Shown: positions 1 to 8,746 of the stretch, piece after piece
How positions within the stretch are numbered: position 1 is the stretch's first letter
How the letters are laid out: every line of letters begins with the position of its first letter
Assembly: GCF_014192285.1 (NCBI RefSeq)
Contig: NZ_JACHXQ010000002.1
Coordinates: 220,968-284,967, forward strand
DNA length: 64,000 bases
Direction of reading: 5' to 3'
Source: Halomonas fontilapidosi
GTDB lineage: Bacteria; Pseudomonadota; Gammaproteobacteria; Pseudomonadales; Halomonadaceae
The notes under the pieces: generated by a model
What the model saw: the letters and a program-made list of their open reading frames with translations, nothing else
Database searches by the model: none
What the model was told of the DNA's origin: nothing
Position numbers and translations under genes: made by a program

Positions 1-1369
1 ACGGACGAAGGTCGAGTTCTATGCCCGTCAGCTGATCGACGCCCTCGCCCCCAGCAACTTCGCCGTGACCAACCCGGAAGTGATCGAGGCCACGGTTCGC
101 ACCGGGGGCGCCAACCTTCTGCAGGGCCTGGCCAACCTGATGGAAGACATGGCCCGCGGCGAGGGCCTGCTGCGCATCAAGCAGAGCGACCTGGACGAGC
201 TGCAACTGGGCGAGAACCTTGCCGTGACCCCGGGCAAGGTCATCTACCAGAACGACTTGATGCAGCTCATTCAGTACGCCCCGACCACCGAGGCGGTCGA
301 CCGCCGGCCGCTGCTGATCGTCCCGCCCTGGATCAACAAGTTCTACATCCTCGACCTGACCCCGCAGCGCTCCTTCATTCGCTGGGCCGTGGCGCAGGGC
401 ATCACCGTCTTCGTGATTTCCTGGGTCAACCCCGATGAACGGTATGCCGAGGTCGCCTTCGACGACTACCTCACCCAGGGGACCCTCAAGGCCATGGACG
501 TCGTGACCGAGGTCACCGGCGAGGAGACGCTCAACGCCATCGGCTACTGCATCGGCGGCACCCTGCTGAGCTGTACCCTGGCGCACCAGGCCGCGCGGGG
601 CGATGAGCGGGTGCAGAGTGCCACCTTCTTCACCACCCTGCTCGACTTCAGCGATGTGGGGCCGCTGGAGGTGTTCATCGACGAGGAGCAGATCCGCTAC
701 ATGGAGCAGCACATGGCGCAGCGCGGCTATCTGGAGGGCACGCATCTGGCCAACGCTTTCAACCTGCTGCAGTCCGCCGACCTGATATGGGGGTTCGTGA
801 TCAACAACTACCTGCTCGGTCGCGAGCCCAAGGCCTTCGACCTGCTCTACTGGAATTCCGACTCCACCCGCATGCCGAGGCGCATGCAGAGCTTCTACCT
901 GCGCAACATGTATCTGGAAAACCGCCTTGCCGAGCCCGGCGGGATCTCCCTGGCGGGGGAGTCCATCGACCTGGGCAAGGTGCGCATCCCGACGTTCTTC
1001 GTGGCAGCCGAGAAGGATCATATCGCCCCCTGGCAGTCCAGTTACCGCGGTGCACACCTGCTGGGCAAACAGCCTCGCTTCCTGCTCGGTGGGTCAGGGC
1101 ACATCGCCGGGGTCATCAACCCGGCCGACTCCGCGAAATACGGCTTCTGGACCTATGGTCGCCTGCCGAAGGATCCGGAGCGCTGGCTGGCCTCGGCCAC
1201 CCACCACGAGGGTTCCTGGTGGCCGGAATGGCGCAACTGGCTCAAGCGCCACGCCGGCGGCCAGGTGGCGCCCCGAGCGCCCGGCAACGACCAGTTCCCG
1301 CCCCTCGAGGAGGCGCCGGGCTCCTATGTCCGGGTGCGGGTCGACGACACGGGGCCAGCCGGCGAGTGA
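1..1369 (+). CDS. phaC: Class I poly(R)-hydroxyalkanoate synthase PhaC, 3' part
   Basis: This enzyme polymerises (R)-3-hydroxyacyl-CoA into PHA storage polyester at the granule surface. The reading frame is open from base 2, so the window cuts off the N-terminus; a GTG at 65 is internal (…NFAVTNPEV…). The catalytic cysteine sits in the lipase-like box GYCIGG (codon at 548), the aspartate in DHIAPW (1016) and the histidine in GHIAGV (1100), which completes the PhaC triad. The conserved tryptophan-rich C-terminus (WWPEWRNWL) is present, and the frame ends normally with TGA. The stretch KVEFYARQLIDALAPSNFA at the very start is typical of class I synthases. The next gene is unrelated DUF72, so no pha operon partner is visible downstream; any partner would lie upstream of the window. 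Confidence 0.95.
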   Translation, partial: RTKVEFYARQLIDALAPSNFAVTNPEVIEATVRTGGANLLQGLANLMEDMARGEGLLRIKQSDLDELQLGENLAVTPGKVIYQNDLMQLIQYAPTTEAVDRRPLLIVPPWINKFYILDLTPQRSFIRWAVAQGITVFVISWVNPDERYAEVAFDDYLTQGTLKAMDVVTEVTGEETLNAIGYCIGGTLLSCTLAHQAARGDERVQSATFFTTLLDFSDVGPLEVFIDEEQIRYMEQHMAQRGYLEGTHLANAFNLLQSADLIWGFVINNYLLGREPKAFDLLYWNSDSTRMPRRMQSFYLRNMYLENRLAEPGGISLAGESIDLGKVRIPTFFVAAEKDHIAPWQSSYRGAHLLGKQPRFLLGGSGHIAGVINPADSAKYGFWTYGRLPKDPERWLASATHHEGSWWPEWRNWLKRHAGGQVAPRAPGNDQFPPLEEAPGSYVRVRVDDTGPAGE

Positions 1370-1465
1370 AAGACCGGCGGCGTGCCATGAGCAGCAACAA
1401 ACGTTTGCCATGCCCCATTGCCCGTCGCCTTCCCCCCAATTTCTCGAAAGGCGCCGGGAGACCGT

Positions 1466-2212
1466 ATGAACCGAACGAGACAGGTGCGGGTGGGAACGTC
1501 AGGCTATCAATACGATCACTGGCGTGGCGTCTTTTATCCCGACACGCTGCCTCGTGAGCAATGGCTCGCGCATTACGCCGAGCATTTCGCCACCGTCGAG
1601 ATCAACAACACCTTCTACCAACTGCCCGACGCCGCCACCTTCCGCGCCTGGCGCGACGCCGTCCCCGACGGATTCCGCTTTGCCGTCAAGTTCAGCCGTT
1701 ACGGCAGCCACATCAAGAAGTTGAAGGATCCGCATGACACCATCGGCCGCTTCCTGGAGAGGGCCAGCCTGCTTGGCAATAAGTTGGGGCCAATTCTGGT
1801 GCAACTCCCCGGCAAGTGGCACGTCAATGCCGAGCGCCTGGATGCCTTCCTCGAGGCCGCGCCACGCGACCAGCGCTGGACGGTGGAATTCCGTGATGCC
1901 TCCTGGCTGTGCGATGAGATCTACCAGGTGCTGCAGGCCCACCGGGCGGCCCTCTGCCGCCACGACAGGCTGCCCGACCACCCGCAACGGCTCACCACCG
2001 ACTGGACCTACCTCCGCTTTCACGGCGACCCGCAGCGAGGACGCTACACCCCGCAGTATCTGACCGCCCAGGCCCGTCGACTGGTGGCGTCTGCAACGAA
2101 CGACCCAGACGTCTATGCCTACTTCAACAACGACGAAGCCGGACACGCCATCGAGAACGCCCGACAATTGCGACGCTACCTGGCACACCGAGATCCCCGG
2201 CTGCTGGGGTAG
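1466..2212 (+). CDS. DUF72 (YecE-like) family protein
   Basis: This is a 248-residue member of the DUF72/YecE family, a TIM-barrel-like family with no settled biochemical role. The diagnostic N-terminus is VRVGTSGYQYDHWRGVFYP, followed by EINNTFYQLP, FAVKFSRYGSHIKKL and the C-terminal YAYFNND motif. The ATG at 1466 is chosen because GGGAG lies 5 bases upstream (1456-1460) and the protein then begins directly before the family motif. An upstream in-frame ATG at 1418 would add 16 residues with no family similarity. It lies between phaC and moxR on the same strand, but a promoter before moxR suggests the next gene is separately transcribed. Confidence 0.9.
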   Translation: MNRTRQVRVGTSGYQYDHWRGVFYPDTLPREQWLAHYAEHFATVEINNTFYQLPDAATFRAWRDAVPDGFRFAVKFSRYGSHIKKLKDPHDTIGRFLERASLLGNKLGPILVQLPGKWHVNAERLDAFLEAAPRDQRWTVEFRDASWLCDEIYQVLQAHRAALCRHDRLPDHPQRLTTDWTYLRFHGDPQRGRYTPQYLTAQARRLVASATNDPDVYAYFNNDEAGHAIENARQLRRYLAHRDPRLLG

Positions 2213-2235
2213 ATGTCACACACGGGCGTGGAGAA

Positions 2236-2264
2236 TTGTCCCGGCGACGCCGCTTACGTACACT
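2236..2264 (+). promoter_or_regulatory. Sigma-70-like promoter for the moxR-VWA pair
   Basis: TTGTCC (2236-2241) and TACACT (2259-2264) are separated by exactly 17 bases and lie about 40 bases before the moxR start. This is the best promoter-like match in the 91-base gap. It is a motif call only. Confidence 0.5.
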
Positions 2265-2303
2265 CGTTTGAATTTTCCGAGAACCTTCATGCGAGGCGCA
2301 TCC

Positions 2304-3158
2304 ATGGCGTTTGATTCGACATCCACCTACGTGGCCAGCGAGGCTCTGAAGCAGGCAGTGAATGCCGCCGTCACCCTTGAGCGCCCGTTGCTGATCAAGG
2401 GCGAGCCAGGGACCGGCAAGACCCTGCTCGCCGAGGAACTGGCCGCGTCCCTGGGCACACGACTGCACACCTGGCATATCAAGTCTTCCACCAAGGCCGC
2501 CCAGGGGCTCTACGAGTACGATGCGGTGAGTCGCCTGCGCGACTCCCAGCTCGGCGTCGAGGGCGTGGAGAACGTCGCCAACTACATCAAGCCCGGCAAG
2601 CTGTGGGAAGCCTTCACCGCCAGCGAGCGGGTCGTGCTGCTGATCGACGAGATCGACAAGGCGGACATCGAGTTCCCCAACGACCTGCTCCAGGAGCTGG
2701 ATCGCATGGAATTCCATGTCTACGAGACCGGCGAGACGGTTCGCGCCCGCCACCGCCCGATCATCGTCATCACCTCCAACAACGAGAAGGAGCTGCCCGA
2801 CGCCTTCCTGCGGCGCTGCTTCTTCCACTACATCGAATTTCCCGACCGCGAGACCATGCAGGCGATCGTCGACGTGCACTTCCCCGAGATTGCCCCCCGG
2901 CTGGTCGGGGAAGCCCTGGAGGTGTTCTTCGACCTGCGCCAGGCGCCGGGCCTGAAGAAGAAGCCCTCCACCTCGGAGCTGGTGGACTGGCTGAAACTGC
3001 TGATGAGTGACGAGCTGGCCAAGGAATCGCTCTACCACCGTGACCCGGCAAAGGCGCTGCCGCCGCTGGCCGGCGCCCTGGTCAAGAATGAACAGGATAC
3101 GCAGCTACTGGAACGGCTGGCCTTCATGATGCGCCGCCAGAGCAACCAGAGGCGCTGA
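2304..3158 (+). CDS. MoxR-family AAA+ ATPase
   Basis: A 284-residue AAA+ ATPase of the MoxR group; these proteins usually act as chaperones for a VWA-domain partner encoded beside them. Walker A is GEPGTGKT near residue 34, Walker B is LLIDEIDKAD near residue 114, and sensor 1 is VITSNNEKELPDAFLRRC. The start at 2304 (MAFDSTSTYVA) follows GAGG at 2293-2296; ATG 2289 is an in-frame alternative adding five residues. Only 3 bases separate its stop from the VWA gene, so the two are surely co-transcribed and probably work together. The client of the pair cannot be told from the sequence. Confidence 0.92.
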   Translation: MAFDSTSTYVASEALKQAVNAAVTLERPLLIKGEPGTGKTLLAEELAASLGTRLHTWHIKSSTKAAQGLYEYDAVSRLRDSQLGVEGVENVANYIKPGKLWEAFTASERVVLLIDEIDKADIEFPNDLLQELDRMEFHVYETGETVRARHRPIIVITSNNEKELPDAFLRRCFFHYIEFPDRETMQAIVDVHFPEIAPRLVGEALEVFFDLRQAPGLKKKPSTSELVDWLKLLMSDELAKESLYHRDPAKALPPLAGALVKNEQDTQLLERLAFMMRRQSNQRR

Positions 3159-3161
3159 CGC

Positions 3162-4340
3162 ATGTTCATCAGCCTGTTCGAAACCCTCAAGCGCCATGGC
3201 GTTCCAGTCTCGCTGCGCGAGCTTCTCGACCTTCACGCCGTGGCCGAGCGCGGCGTGGTATTTGCCGACATTGAAGCCTTCTACCGCATCGCCCGGACCG
3301 TGATGGTAAAGGACGAGCGCCACTTCGATCGCTTCGATCGCGCCTTTACCGCCTGGTTCGAGGGACTGGAGAACATGGACGCCGCCATCGAAGCGTTGAT
3401 TCCCGACGACTGGCTGCGCCGTGAGTTCGAGAAGCAGCTCTCCGAGGAAGAGAAGGCCCGTATCGAATCCCTGGGCGGGCTGGAGCAACTGCTCGAGACC
3501 TTCAAGCAGCGCCTGGAGGAACAGCAGGAGCGCCACGCCGGCGGCAACAAGTGGATCGGCACCGGCGGCACCAGTCCCTTCGGCGCCTACGGCTACAATC
3601 CCGAGGGCATTCGCATCGGCCAGGACGGCTCACGCCATCGCCGGGCGGTCAAGGTGTGGGACGAGCGCCGCTTCCGCGACTACGACGACTCGCTGGAACT
3701 GGGCACCCGCAATATCAAGATGGCGCTGCGCCGGCTCAGGAAGTTCGCCCGTCAGGGGGCCGCGGAGGAGTTCGACGTCGATGCCACCATCCGCGAGACG
3801 GCCCGGGACGCGGGCCTGCTCAACGTGCGGATGCGTCCGGAGCGTCACAATGCGGTGAAGGTGCTGCTGCTGCTCGATGTCGGCGGCTCCATGGACGACC
3901 ACATCCGCACCTGCGAGGAGCTCTTCTCGGCAGCGCGCTCGGAATTCAAGCACCTGGAGCCCTACTACTTCCATAACTGCCTCTACGAGGGGCTATGGCG
4001 CGACAACTCCCGTCGCCATCATGAGCGCATTGCGACGATGGACGTGCTGCACACCTATGGCGACGACTACCAGGTGGTCATCGTCGGCGACGCCGCCATG
4101 TCGCCATACGAGATCACTCACCCCGGCGGCAGCGTCGAGCATTTCAATGACGAGCCGGGCGCGGTGTGGCTCAAGCGCCTGGTGGACACGTTTCCCCACC
4201 TGGCCTGGCTCAACCCCATGCCGGAACGCGCCTGGGAGTTTACGCACTCCACGGCGTTAATCCGCCAGCTGATCGACAGCCGCATGTATCCCATGACGCT
4301 GGCAGGGCTGGAGGACGCCATGCGCGAACTGGCCCGGTAG
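3162..4340 (+). CDS. VWA-domain protein (CoxE-like), MoxR partner
   Basis: A 392-residue protein with an N-terminal region typical of CoxE/VWA-containing proteins and a von Willebrand A domain from about residue 230. The metal-ion site reads LLLLDVGGSMDD (D239-V-G-G-S243), so the first serine of the canonical D-x-S-x-S motif is glycine. Similar changes occur in bacterial MoxR-linked VWA proteins, and metal binding may be altered. No signal peptide or membrane segment is visible, so it is probably cytosolic. It follows moxR by 3 bases. Its stop codon is 7 bases before the operator array of the next operon. Confidence 0.85.
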   Translation: MFISLFETLKRHGVPVSLRELLDLHAVAERGVVFADIEAFYRIARTVMVKDERHFDRFDRAFTAWFEGLENMDAAIEALIPDDWLRREFEKQLSEEEKARIESLGGLEQLLETFKQRLEEQQERHAGGNKWIGTGGTSPFGAYGYNPEGIRIGQDGSRHRRAVKVWDERRFRDYDDSLELGTRNIKMALRRLRKFARQGAAEEFDVDATIRETARDAGLLNVRMRPERHNAVKVLLLLDVGGSMDDHIRTCEELFSAARSEFKHLEPYYFHNCLYEGLWRDNSRRHHERIATMDVLHTYGDDYQVVIVGDAAMSPYEITHPGGSVEHFNDEPGAVWLKRLVDTFPHLAWLNPMPERAWEFTHSTALIRQLIDSRMYPMTLAGLEDAMRELAR

Positions 4341-4347
4341 GCTATTT

Positions 4348-4423
4348 ATTGCCCTTATGGGTTATTTGTCGTAAATATAGCCTTTAAAGGCTATTAAATT
4401 GATAAATAGCCTTTAAAGGCTAT
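4348..4423. promoter_or_regulatory. Triple palindromic operator array at 29-bp spacing
   Basis: Two perfect copies of the 18-bp palindrome ATAGCCTTTAAAGGCTAT lie at 4377-4394 and 4406-4423. A third, degenerate copy (13 of 18 positions) lies at 4348-4365. The three centres are 4356.5, 4385.5 and 4414.5, exactly 29 bp apart. The last copy sits inside the promoter spacer of satD. The arrangement is that of a multi-site operator; the obvious candidate ligand is the HTH-bearing SatD-like protein just downstream, which would make it autoregulatory. That last step is inference. Confidence 0.8.
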
Positions 4424-4426
4424 ACT
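4399..4426 (+). promoter_or_regulatory. Sigma-70-like promoter of satD overlapped by the operator
   Basis: TTGATA (4399-4404) and TATACT (4421-4426) are 16 bases apart. The third palindrome (4406-4423) fills the spacer and part of the -10 element, so a bound protein would block RNA polymerase. The gene's GGAGG lies at 4441-4445, 8 bases before the ATG. Confidence 0.6.
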
Positions 4427-4453
4427 AGAGGCGGGTTCCCGGAGGATAACACC

Positions 4454-5089
4454 ATGCCACCGCGCATCGCAGTGCTGACCGGCGACGTGGTCGACTCGCG
4501 CAAGGTCGAGGACCGGCCCCGCCTCTACCGGCTACTGGATGATAGCCTGGCCGAGCTGGCCGCCCGGCATGGCGGCCACGGCGAACGCTTCCGGGGCGAC
4601 GGCTTCCAGCTCGCCCTGCCCCAGGCGGCGCCGGCCATGGAGGCGGCAGTGGTCCTGCGCGCGGCGCTGATCGAGCACTCCGAATCCAACCAGCGCTGGG
4701 ATGCCCGTATCGCCGTGGCGGTCGGGCCGGCGGAGCGCGGCATCGCGGCGGCCGACGGTTCCACCTTCGTCGCCTCGGGCCGCGCCCTGGATGCTCTGGC
4801 CGACACTAGCGCCCACCTGTCACTGACCCGGCTCGAGGCGCCAGAGGATGCCGGACTCACCCTGCTGGTGCGCTTCCTCGACGACCTGCTCGATGGCTGG
4901 TCGCCCTATTCCGCCGAGGTCGTCGGCCTGAACCTGCGTCATGATGCCTCCCAGCAGGCCCTGGCCGAGCGTCTCGGCATCCGCCAGCCCAGTGTCCACA
5001 AGCGGCTGCGCGCCGCCCGCTGGGCCCTGCTGTCCGACACCCTCGACTACCTGCGAGAGCGCATCGCCGACGCGGAGGGCACGCCATGA
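4454..5089 (+). CDS. SatD-family protein with C-terminal helix-turn-helix
   Basis: A 211-residue protein of the SatD family; the role of the family is not established. The N-terminus reads [12 protein letters not shown] (D11, D14) and then [12 protein letters not shown] (D49). This spacing of an Asp in strand 1 and a G-D hairpin recalls the metal-binding layout of class III nucleotidyl cyclases, which is my inference. Residues 165-190 ([24 protein letters not shown]) form a clear helix-turn-helix. The strong GGAGG and the operator array upstream point to its own regulated transcription unit. It overlaps the DUF3307 gene by 4 bases (ATGA), so the two proteins are made together. Confidence 0.8.
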   Translation: MPPRIAVLTGDVVDSRKVEDRPRLYRLLDDSLAELAARHGGHGERFRGDGFQLALPQAAPAMEAAVVLRAALIEHSESNQRWDARIAVAVGPAERGIAAADGSTFVASGRALDALADTSAHLSLTRLEAPEDAGLTLLVRFLDDLLDGWSPYSAEVVGLNLRHDASQQALAERLGIRQPSVHKRLRAARWALLSDTLDYLRERIADAEGTP

Positions 5090-5841
5090 GCGCCGATGTC
5101 CTGTCGCTGCTGATGGGGCTAATTCTCGCCCACCTGGTCGGCGACTTCCTGCTGCAGCCGCGCGCCTGGGTGGAGCAGCGCTATCGTCTGCGCCACCGCT
5201 CCCCGCGCCTGCTTCAGCATGCCGGCCTTCATGGCCTGCTCGTTGCCGGCGTGCTGCTGGTGGCGAGTGCAGGCACGCCCCGGGGCCTGGCCGCGGTGCT
5301 GCTCGGCGCCCTGGTGGTCGCCGCCAGCCACTGGCTGATCGACCTGGCCAAGGCCCGGCTACCGGCCGACGAGCTGCGCTGGTTCCTGCTCGACCAGGCG
5401 ACGCATCTGCTGGTGCTGCTGGGGCTCTGGCTGGCGTGGCTCGGCAGCCTGGCTCCGCTGCGCGAGCTCGCCGACTGGCTCGCCACGCCGACGGTGCTGG
5501 GGATGGCGGCCGCCTACCTGCTGGTGACGCGCCCGCTGTCGATCGCCATCGCGCTGGTCATGCAGCGCTGGAGCGAGCAGCTCGAAGAGACAGGCACCCT
5601 GGCCAGCGCCGGGGCACGTATCGGCGTGCTGGAACGGCTACTGGTGCTGACCCTGGTGCTGCTGGACCAGCTCACCGCGGTCGGCTTCCTGCTCGCCGCC
5701 AAGTCGGTGCTGCGTTTCGGCGACCTACGCGACTCTCGAGATCGCAAGCTCACCGAATACGTGCTGCTCGGTACCCTGCTCAGCGTCTCCACTACCCTGG
5801 TGCTGGGCATGCTGGTGCGTCTGCTGCTGCTCGAGGGCTGA
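5086..5841 (+). CDS. DUF3307 family membrane protein
   Basis: A 251-residue integral membrane protein matching DUF3307, which is often encoded beside SatD. The family signatures are HLVGDFLLQ at the start of the first helix, [10 protein letters not shown] in the second, and SHWLIDLAK in the third. The paired His and Asp residues at membrane edges suggest a metal site, but no reaction is known. I count about six to seven hydrophobic segments. The start overlaps the satD stop. The next gene, proS, starts 149 bases downstream, so the pair is probably a two-gene operon. Confidence 0.8.
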   Translation: MSADVLSLLMGLILAHLVGDFLLQPRAWVEQRYRLRHRSPRLLQHAGLHGLLVAGVLLVASAGTPRGLAAVLLGALVVAASHWLIDLAKARLPADELRWFLLDQATHLLVLLGLWLAWLGSLAPLRELADWLATPTVLGMAAAYLLVTRPLSIAIALVMQRWSEQLEETGTLASAGARIGVLERLLVLTLVLLDQLTAVGFLLAAKSVLRFGDLRDSRDRKLTEYVLLGTLLSVSTTLVLGMLVRLLLLEG

Positions 5842-5990
5842 ACGGGCCGGCGCTCCCGCTCCACGGCTCGGAGAAACACAAGCTTTTGCCGCCTCGGGCG
5901 GCGGCCCGTACAATGCTCGGTCATTGCCGCCGCCCTGTGCGGCCCTGCTTCCGTCACCTGCACGAATACGCTCGAGGAATCGCCGGACCC

Positions 5991-7700
5991 ATGCGCGCTA
6001 GCCAACTGTTGATCGCCACCCTGAAGGAAACGCCCGCCGATGCCGAGGTCATCAGCCACCAACTGATGCTGCGTTCGGGGATGATCCGCCGTCTCACCTC
6101 CGGCCTCTATACCTGGCTGCCGATGGGTCTCAAGACCCTGCGCAAGGTCGAGCGCATCGTGCGCGAAGAGATGGACCGCGCCGGGGCCCAGGAGGTGCTG
6201 ATGCCAGCAGTGCAACCCGCCGAGCTGTGGCAGGAGTCGGGCCGCTGGGAGCAGTACGGCCCGGAGCTGCTGCGCCTCAAGGATCGTCACGAGCGCGACT
6301 ACTGCGTCGGCCCCACCCACGAGGAGGTGATCACCGACCTGGTGCGCAAGGAGATCGCCAGCTACAAGCAGCTGCCGGCCAACTTCTACCAGATCCAGAC
6401 CAAGTTCCGCGACGAGATCCGACCGCGCTTCGGGGTGATGCGCGCCCGCGAGTTCATCATGAAGGACGCCTACTCCTTCCACGTCGACGAGGCCTCGCTG
6501 ATGGAGACCTACCAGGTGATGTATGACGCCTATGTGCGCATCTTCACCCGCCTGGGCCTCGATTTCCGCCCGGTGATCGCCGACAACGGCGCCATCGGTG
6601 GCACCGGCTCCCACGAGTTCCACGTGCTGGCCGACTCCGGCGAGGACGACATCGTCTTCTCCACCGAGTCCGACTACGCCGCCAACATGGAGAAGGCCGA
6701 AGCGCTGGCGCCACAGGGGGAGCGCGCCGCGCCTGCCGAGGAACTGCAGCTGGTCGATACCCCGAATGCGCGGACCATCGCCGCTCTGGTGGAACAGCAC
6801 GGTCTGCCCATCGAGAAGACCCTCAAGACGCTGATGGTCCACGCCGCCGAGGGCGGCCTGATCGCCCTGCTGGTGCGCGGTGATCATGAGCTCAACGAGG
6901 TGAAGGCTGAGAACCTCCCCGAGGTGGCCACCCCGCTGACCATGGCCAGCGAAGAGGAGATTCGCGCCGCGGTGGGTGCCGGGCCGGGCTCGCTGGGCCC
7001 GGTGAACCTGGAGATGCCGATCATCATCGACCGCAGCGTCGCCCTGATGAGCGACTTCGGCGCCGGCGCCAACGTCGACGGCAAGCACTATTTCGGCATC
7101 AACTGGGAGCGCGACGTGGCACTGCCCCGGGTGGCCGACCTGCGCAACGTGGTGGAGGGTGACCTCTCACCGGACGGCAAGGGTGTACTCGCCATCAAGC
7201 GCGGCATCGAGGTCGGCCACGTTTTCCAGCTAGGACGCAAGTACAGCGAGGCGATGAACGCCACCGTGCTTGGCGACGAAGGTCGTGCCGTGCATCCCTG
7301 GATGGGCTGCTATGGTATCGGGGTGACCCGCGTCGTGGCCGCCGCCATTGAGCAGAACCACGACGATGCCGGCATCATCTGGCCCGATGCCATCGCCCCC
7401 TTCCAGATCGCGATGGTACCGATGAACGCCCACAAGTCGCAGCGCGTGCGCGAGGAGTCCGAGCGGCTCTATCATGCGCTAACTGCTGCCGGCTTTGAGG
7501 TGCTACTGGATGACCGCGACCTGCGCCCCGGCGTGCGATTTGCCGACCACGAGCTGATGGGCATTCCCCATCGTCTGGTAGTTGGCGACCGTGGCCTGGA
7601 CAAGGGAGAACTGGAATACAAGGGACGCCGTGACAGTGACGCTACCATGGTACCGGCCGAACAGATCCTCGACTTCCTGGGCGAGAAGGTCGCTCGCTGA
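5991..7700 (+). CDS. proS: Prolyl-tRNA synthetase (bacterial type)
   Basis: A 569-residue class II aminoacyl-tRNA synthetase that charges tRNA-Pro. The start [23 protein letters not shown] is characteristic, with motif 2 [26 protein letters not shown], the INS editing domain in the middle (about residues 220-400) and motif 3 [17 protein letters not shown]. The C-terminal anticodon-binding domain ends …[13 protein letters not shown]. Length matches the long bacterial form with editing domain. The ATG at 5991 follows a GAGGAA-type site about 12 bases upstream. The next gene begins inside its last codons. Confidence 0.97.
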   Translation: MRASQLLIATLKETPADAEVISHQLMLRSGMIRRLTSGLYTWLPMGLKTLRKVERIVREEMDRAGAQEVLMPAVQPAELWQESGRWEQYGPELLRLKDRHERDYCVGPTHEEVITDLVRKEIASYKQLPANFYQIQTKFRDEIRPRFGVMRAREFIMKDAYSFHVDEASLMETYQVMYDAYVRIFTRLGLDFRPVIADNGAIGGTGSHEFHVLADSGEDDIVFSTESDYAANMEKAEALAPQGERAAPAEELQLVDTPNARTIAALVEQHGLPIEKTLKTLMVHAAEGGLIALLVRGDHELNEVKAENLPEVATPLTMASEEEIRAAVGAGPGSLGPVNLEMPIIIDRSVALMSDFGAGANVDGKHYFGINWERDVALPRVADLRNVVEGDLSPDGKGVLAIKRGIEVGHVFQLGRKYSEAMNATVLGDEGRAVHPWMGCYGIGVTRVVAAAIEQNHDDAGIIWPDAIAPFQIAMVPMNAHKSQRVREESERLYHALTAAGFEVLLDDRDLRPGVRFADHELMGIPHRLVVGDRGLDKGELEYKGRRDSDATMVPAEQILDFLGEKVAR

Positions 7701-8373
7701 GACACGGCGGGCCGCCGTTCTGGCGGCGGCCTGCTGTCTCTGCGCGACCGCGGCGCTGGCCCAGGGCGAAAGGAATTTCATCGCCGCCCTGCCCCACTCG
7801 CTCTCATCCGAACCGCCTGCCCCCGTCGTGCGGGCTCTGCCGGAGGTACCCGCCAGCCTGCGCGGCACCCTCGACAGCATCCGCGCCGCACCCGTGGCAC
7901 CCTCCGAGATCTGGGCCGCCCGCCAATGGCTCAACGACATGGAACCGCGCCTTGCCCGCTATCTGCCGAATCCGGTAAGGCGTCGTGAGCTGCTGGGTCG
8001 CGTCCATCATGAGGCACGACTGGCCGGCCTGGCACCGGAGCTGGTGCTGGCGGTGATCCAGGTGGAGAGCGCCTTCAAACCCAAGGCGGTCTCCTCGGCC
8101 GGCGCCGTGGGCCTGATGCAGATCATGCCGTTCTGGATTCGTGAGCTGGGGCTGCCCGCCGACGACCTCAAGGACCCGCACCGCAACCTGCGCTATGGCT
8201 GCACGATACTGGCGCACTATCTGGCCGTGGAAGGTGGCGACCTGACGCGGGCATTGGCGCGCTACAACGGCAGCCTGGGCAAGACCTGGTACCCGGAACG
8301 GGTGATGCGCGCCCTGAACCGTCACTGGTCGACTGCGAGTCGTGCCCCGCTGCACACCACCGCCGAGCGCTGA
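7636..8373 (+). CDS. Soluble lytic transglycosylase (SLT domain), exported
   Basis: A lytic transglycosylase that should cleave the MurNAc-GlcNAc bond of peptidoglycan in the periplasm. The SLT core is plain: catalytic Glu in [20 protein letters not shown], then LMQIMP, and ARYNGS near the end. A secretion signal ([20 protein letters not shown]) precedes it. The start is unclear. The signal peptide begins just after the proS stop, yet no ATG, GTG or TTG lies close before it; in-frame options are GTG 7636, GTG 7630 and ATG 7582, all inside proS. I list 7636. A CTG start near 7718 is also possible. Translational coupling to proS is likely. Confidence 0.85.
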   Translation: MTLPWYRPNRSSTSWARRSLAETRRAAVLAAACCLCATAALAQGERNFIAALPHSLSSEPPAPVVRALPEVPASLRGTLDSIRAAPVAPSEIWAARQWLNDMEPRLARYLPNPVRRRELLGRVHHEARLAGLAPELVLAVIQVESAFKPKAVSSAGAVGLMQIMPFWIRELGLPADDLKDPHRNLRYGCTILAHYLAVEGGDLTRALARYNGSLGKTWYPERVMRALNRHWSTASRAPLHTTAER

Positions 8374-8431
8374 TCTCTGGCCGGAATGAATAGCCCCCTG
8401 AGGGTGGCCCTGCTGCTTTCAGATAAAAAAA

Positions 8432-8453
8432 AGCCGACCCAAGCGGGTCGGCT
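8432..8453 (-). terminator. Intrinsic terminator of the CcoM-like gene
   Basis: A 9-bp stem (AGCCGACCC / GGGTCGGCT) with loop AAGC has an eight-base A run on the plus strand at 8425-8432, which is a U run for minus-strand transcripts. It lies about 50 bases after the stop of the 38-codon gene and so ends that transcript. It could also act on nothing else, since the plus-strand gene ends before it without a T tract. Confidence 0.85.
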
Positions 8454-8501
8454 ACTGGGGGGAAGCTCCCCCCTCCCCTGACGACTCTTGAAGCGGCTGG
8501 A

Positions 8502-8618
8502 TCAGTGCTTGTTCTTGCGATGATGATCGCGAACGATAAAGGCGATCCAGCCCCCCATGAAAGCGACCATCATCGCGACGGTTACGAGCCCAAAGATTAC
8601 GGCGTCATCCAGATACAT
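8502..8618 (-). CDS. 38-residue membrane peptide, CcoM-like (cbb3 oxidase small subunit)
   Basis: A tiny gene with ATG at 8618, a strong GGGAGGA site about 8 bases upstream and its own terminator downstream. The peptide MYLDDAVIFGLVTVAMMVAF… is one transmembrane helix followed by a basic tail (RDHHRKNKH). The pattern M-x-x-D-x-V-x-x-G-x-V-T-V-x-x-M-V-A-F resembles CcoM, the small accessory subunit of cbb3 cytochrome c oxidase known from Pseudomonas stutzeri, as I recall its sequence. No ccoNOP genes are in the window, so it would be an unlinked subunit gene. A generic small membrane peptide is the alternative. Confidence 0.6.
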   Translation of the reverse strand: MYLDDAVIFGLVTVAMMVAFMGGWIAFIVRDHHRKNKH

Positions 8619-8746
8619 GGTGGTGTCCTCCCGTCCCGATGTGTTGGGAGAACTGTAGCCCGAGGAGCGGAGGGGAAAGCTGACCTGAATCAATTTTGCC
8701 CGCGACCACGCCGGGTCGCCGGAAAACCGTTGATCCAGGTCAGTTT

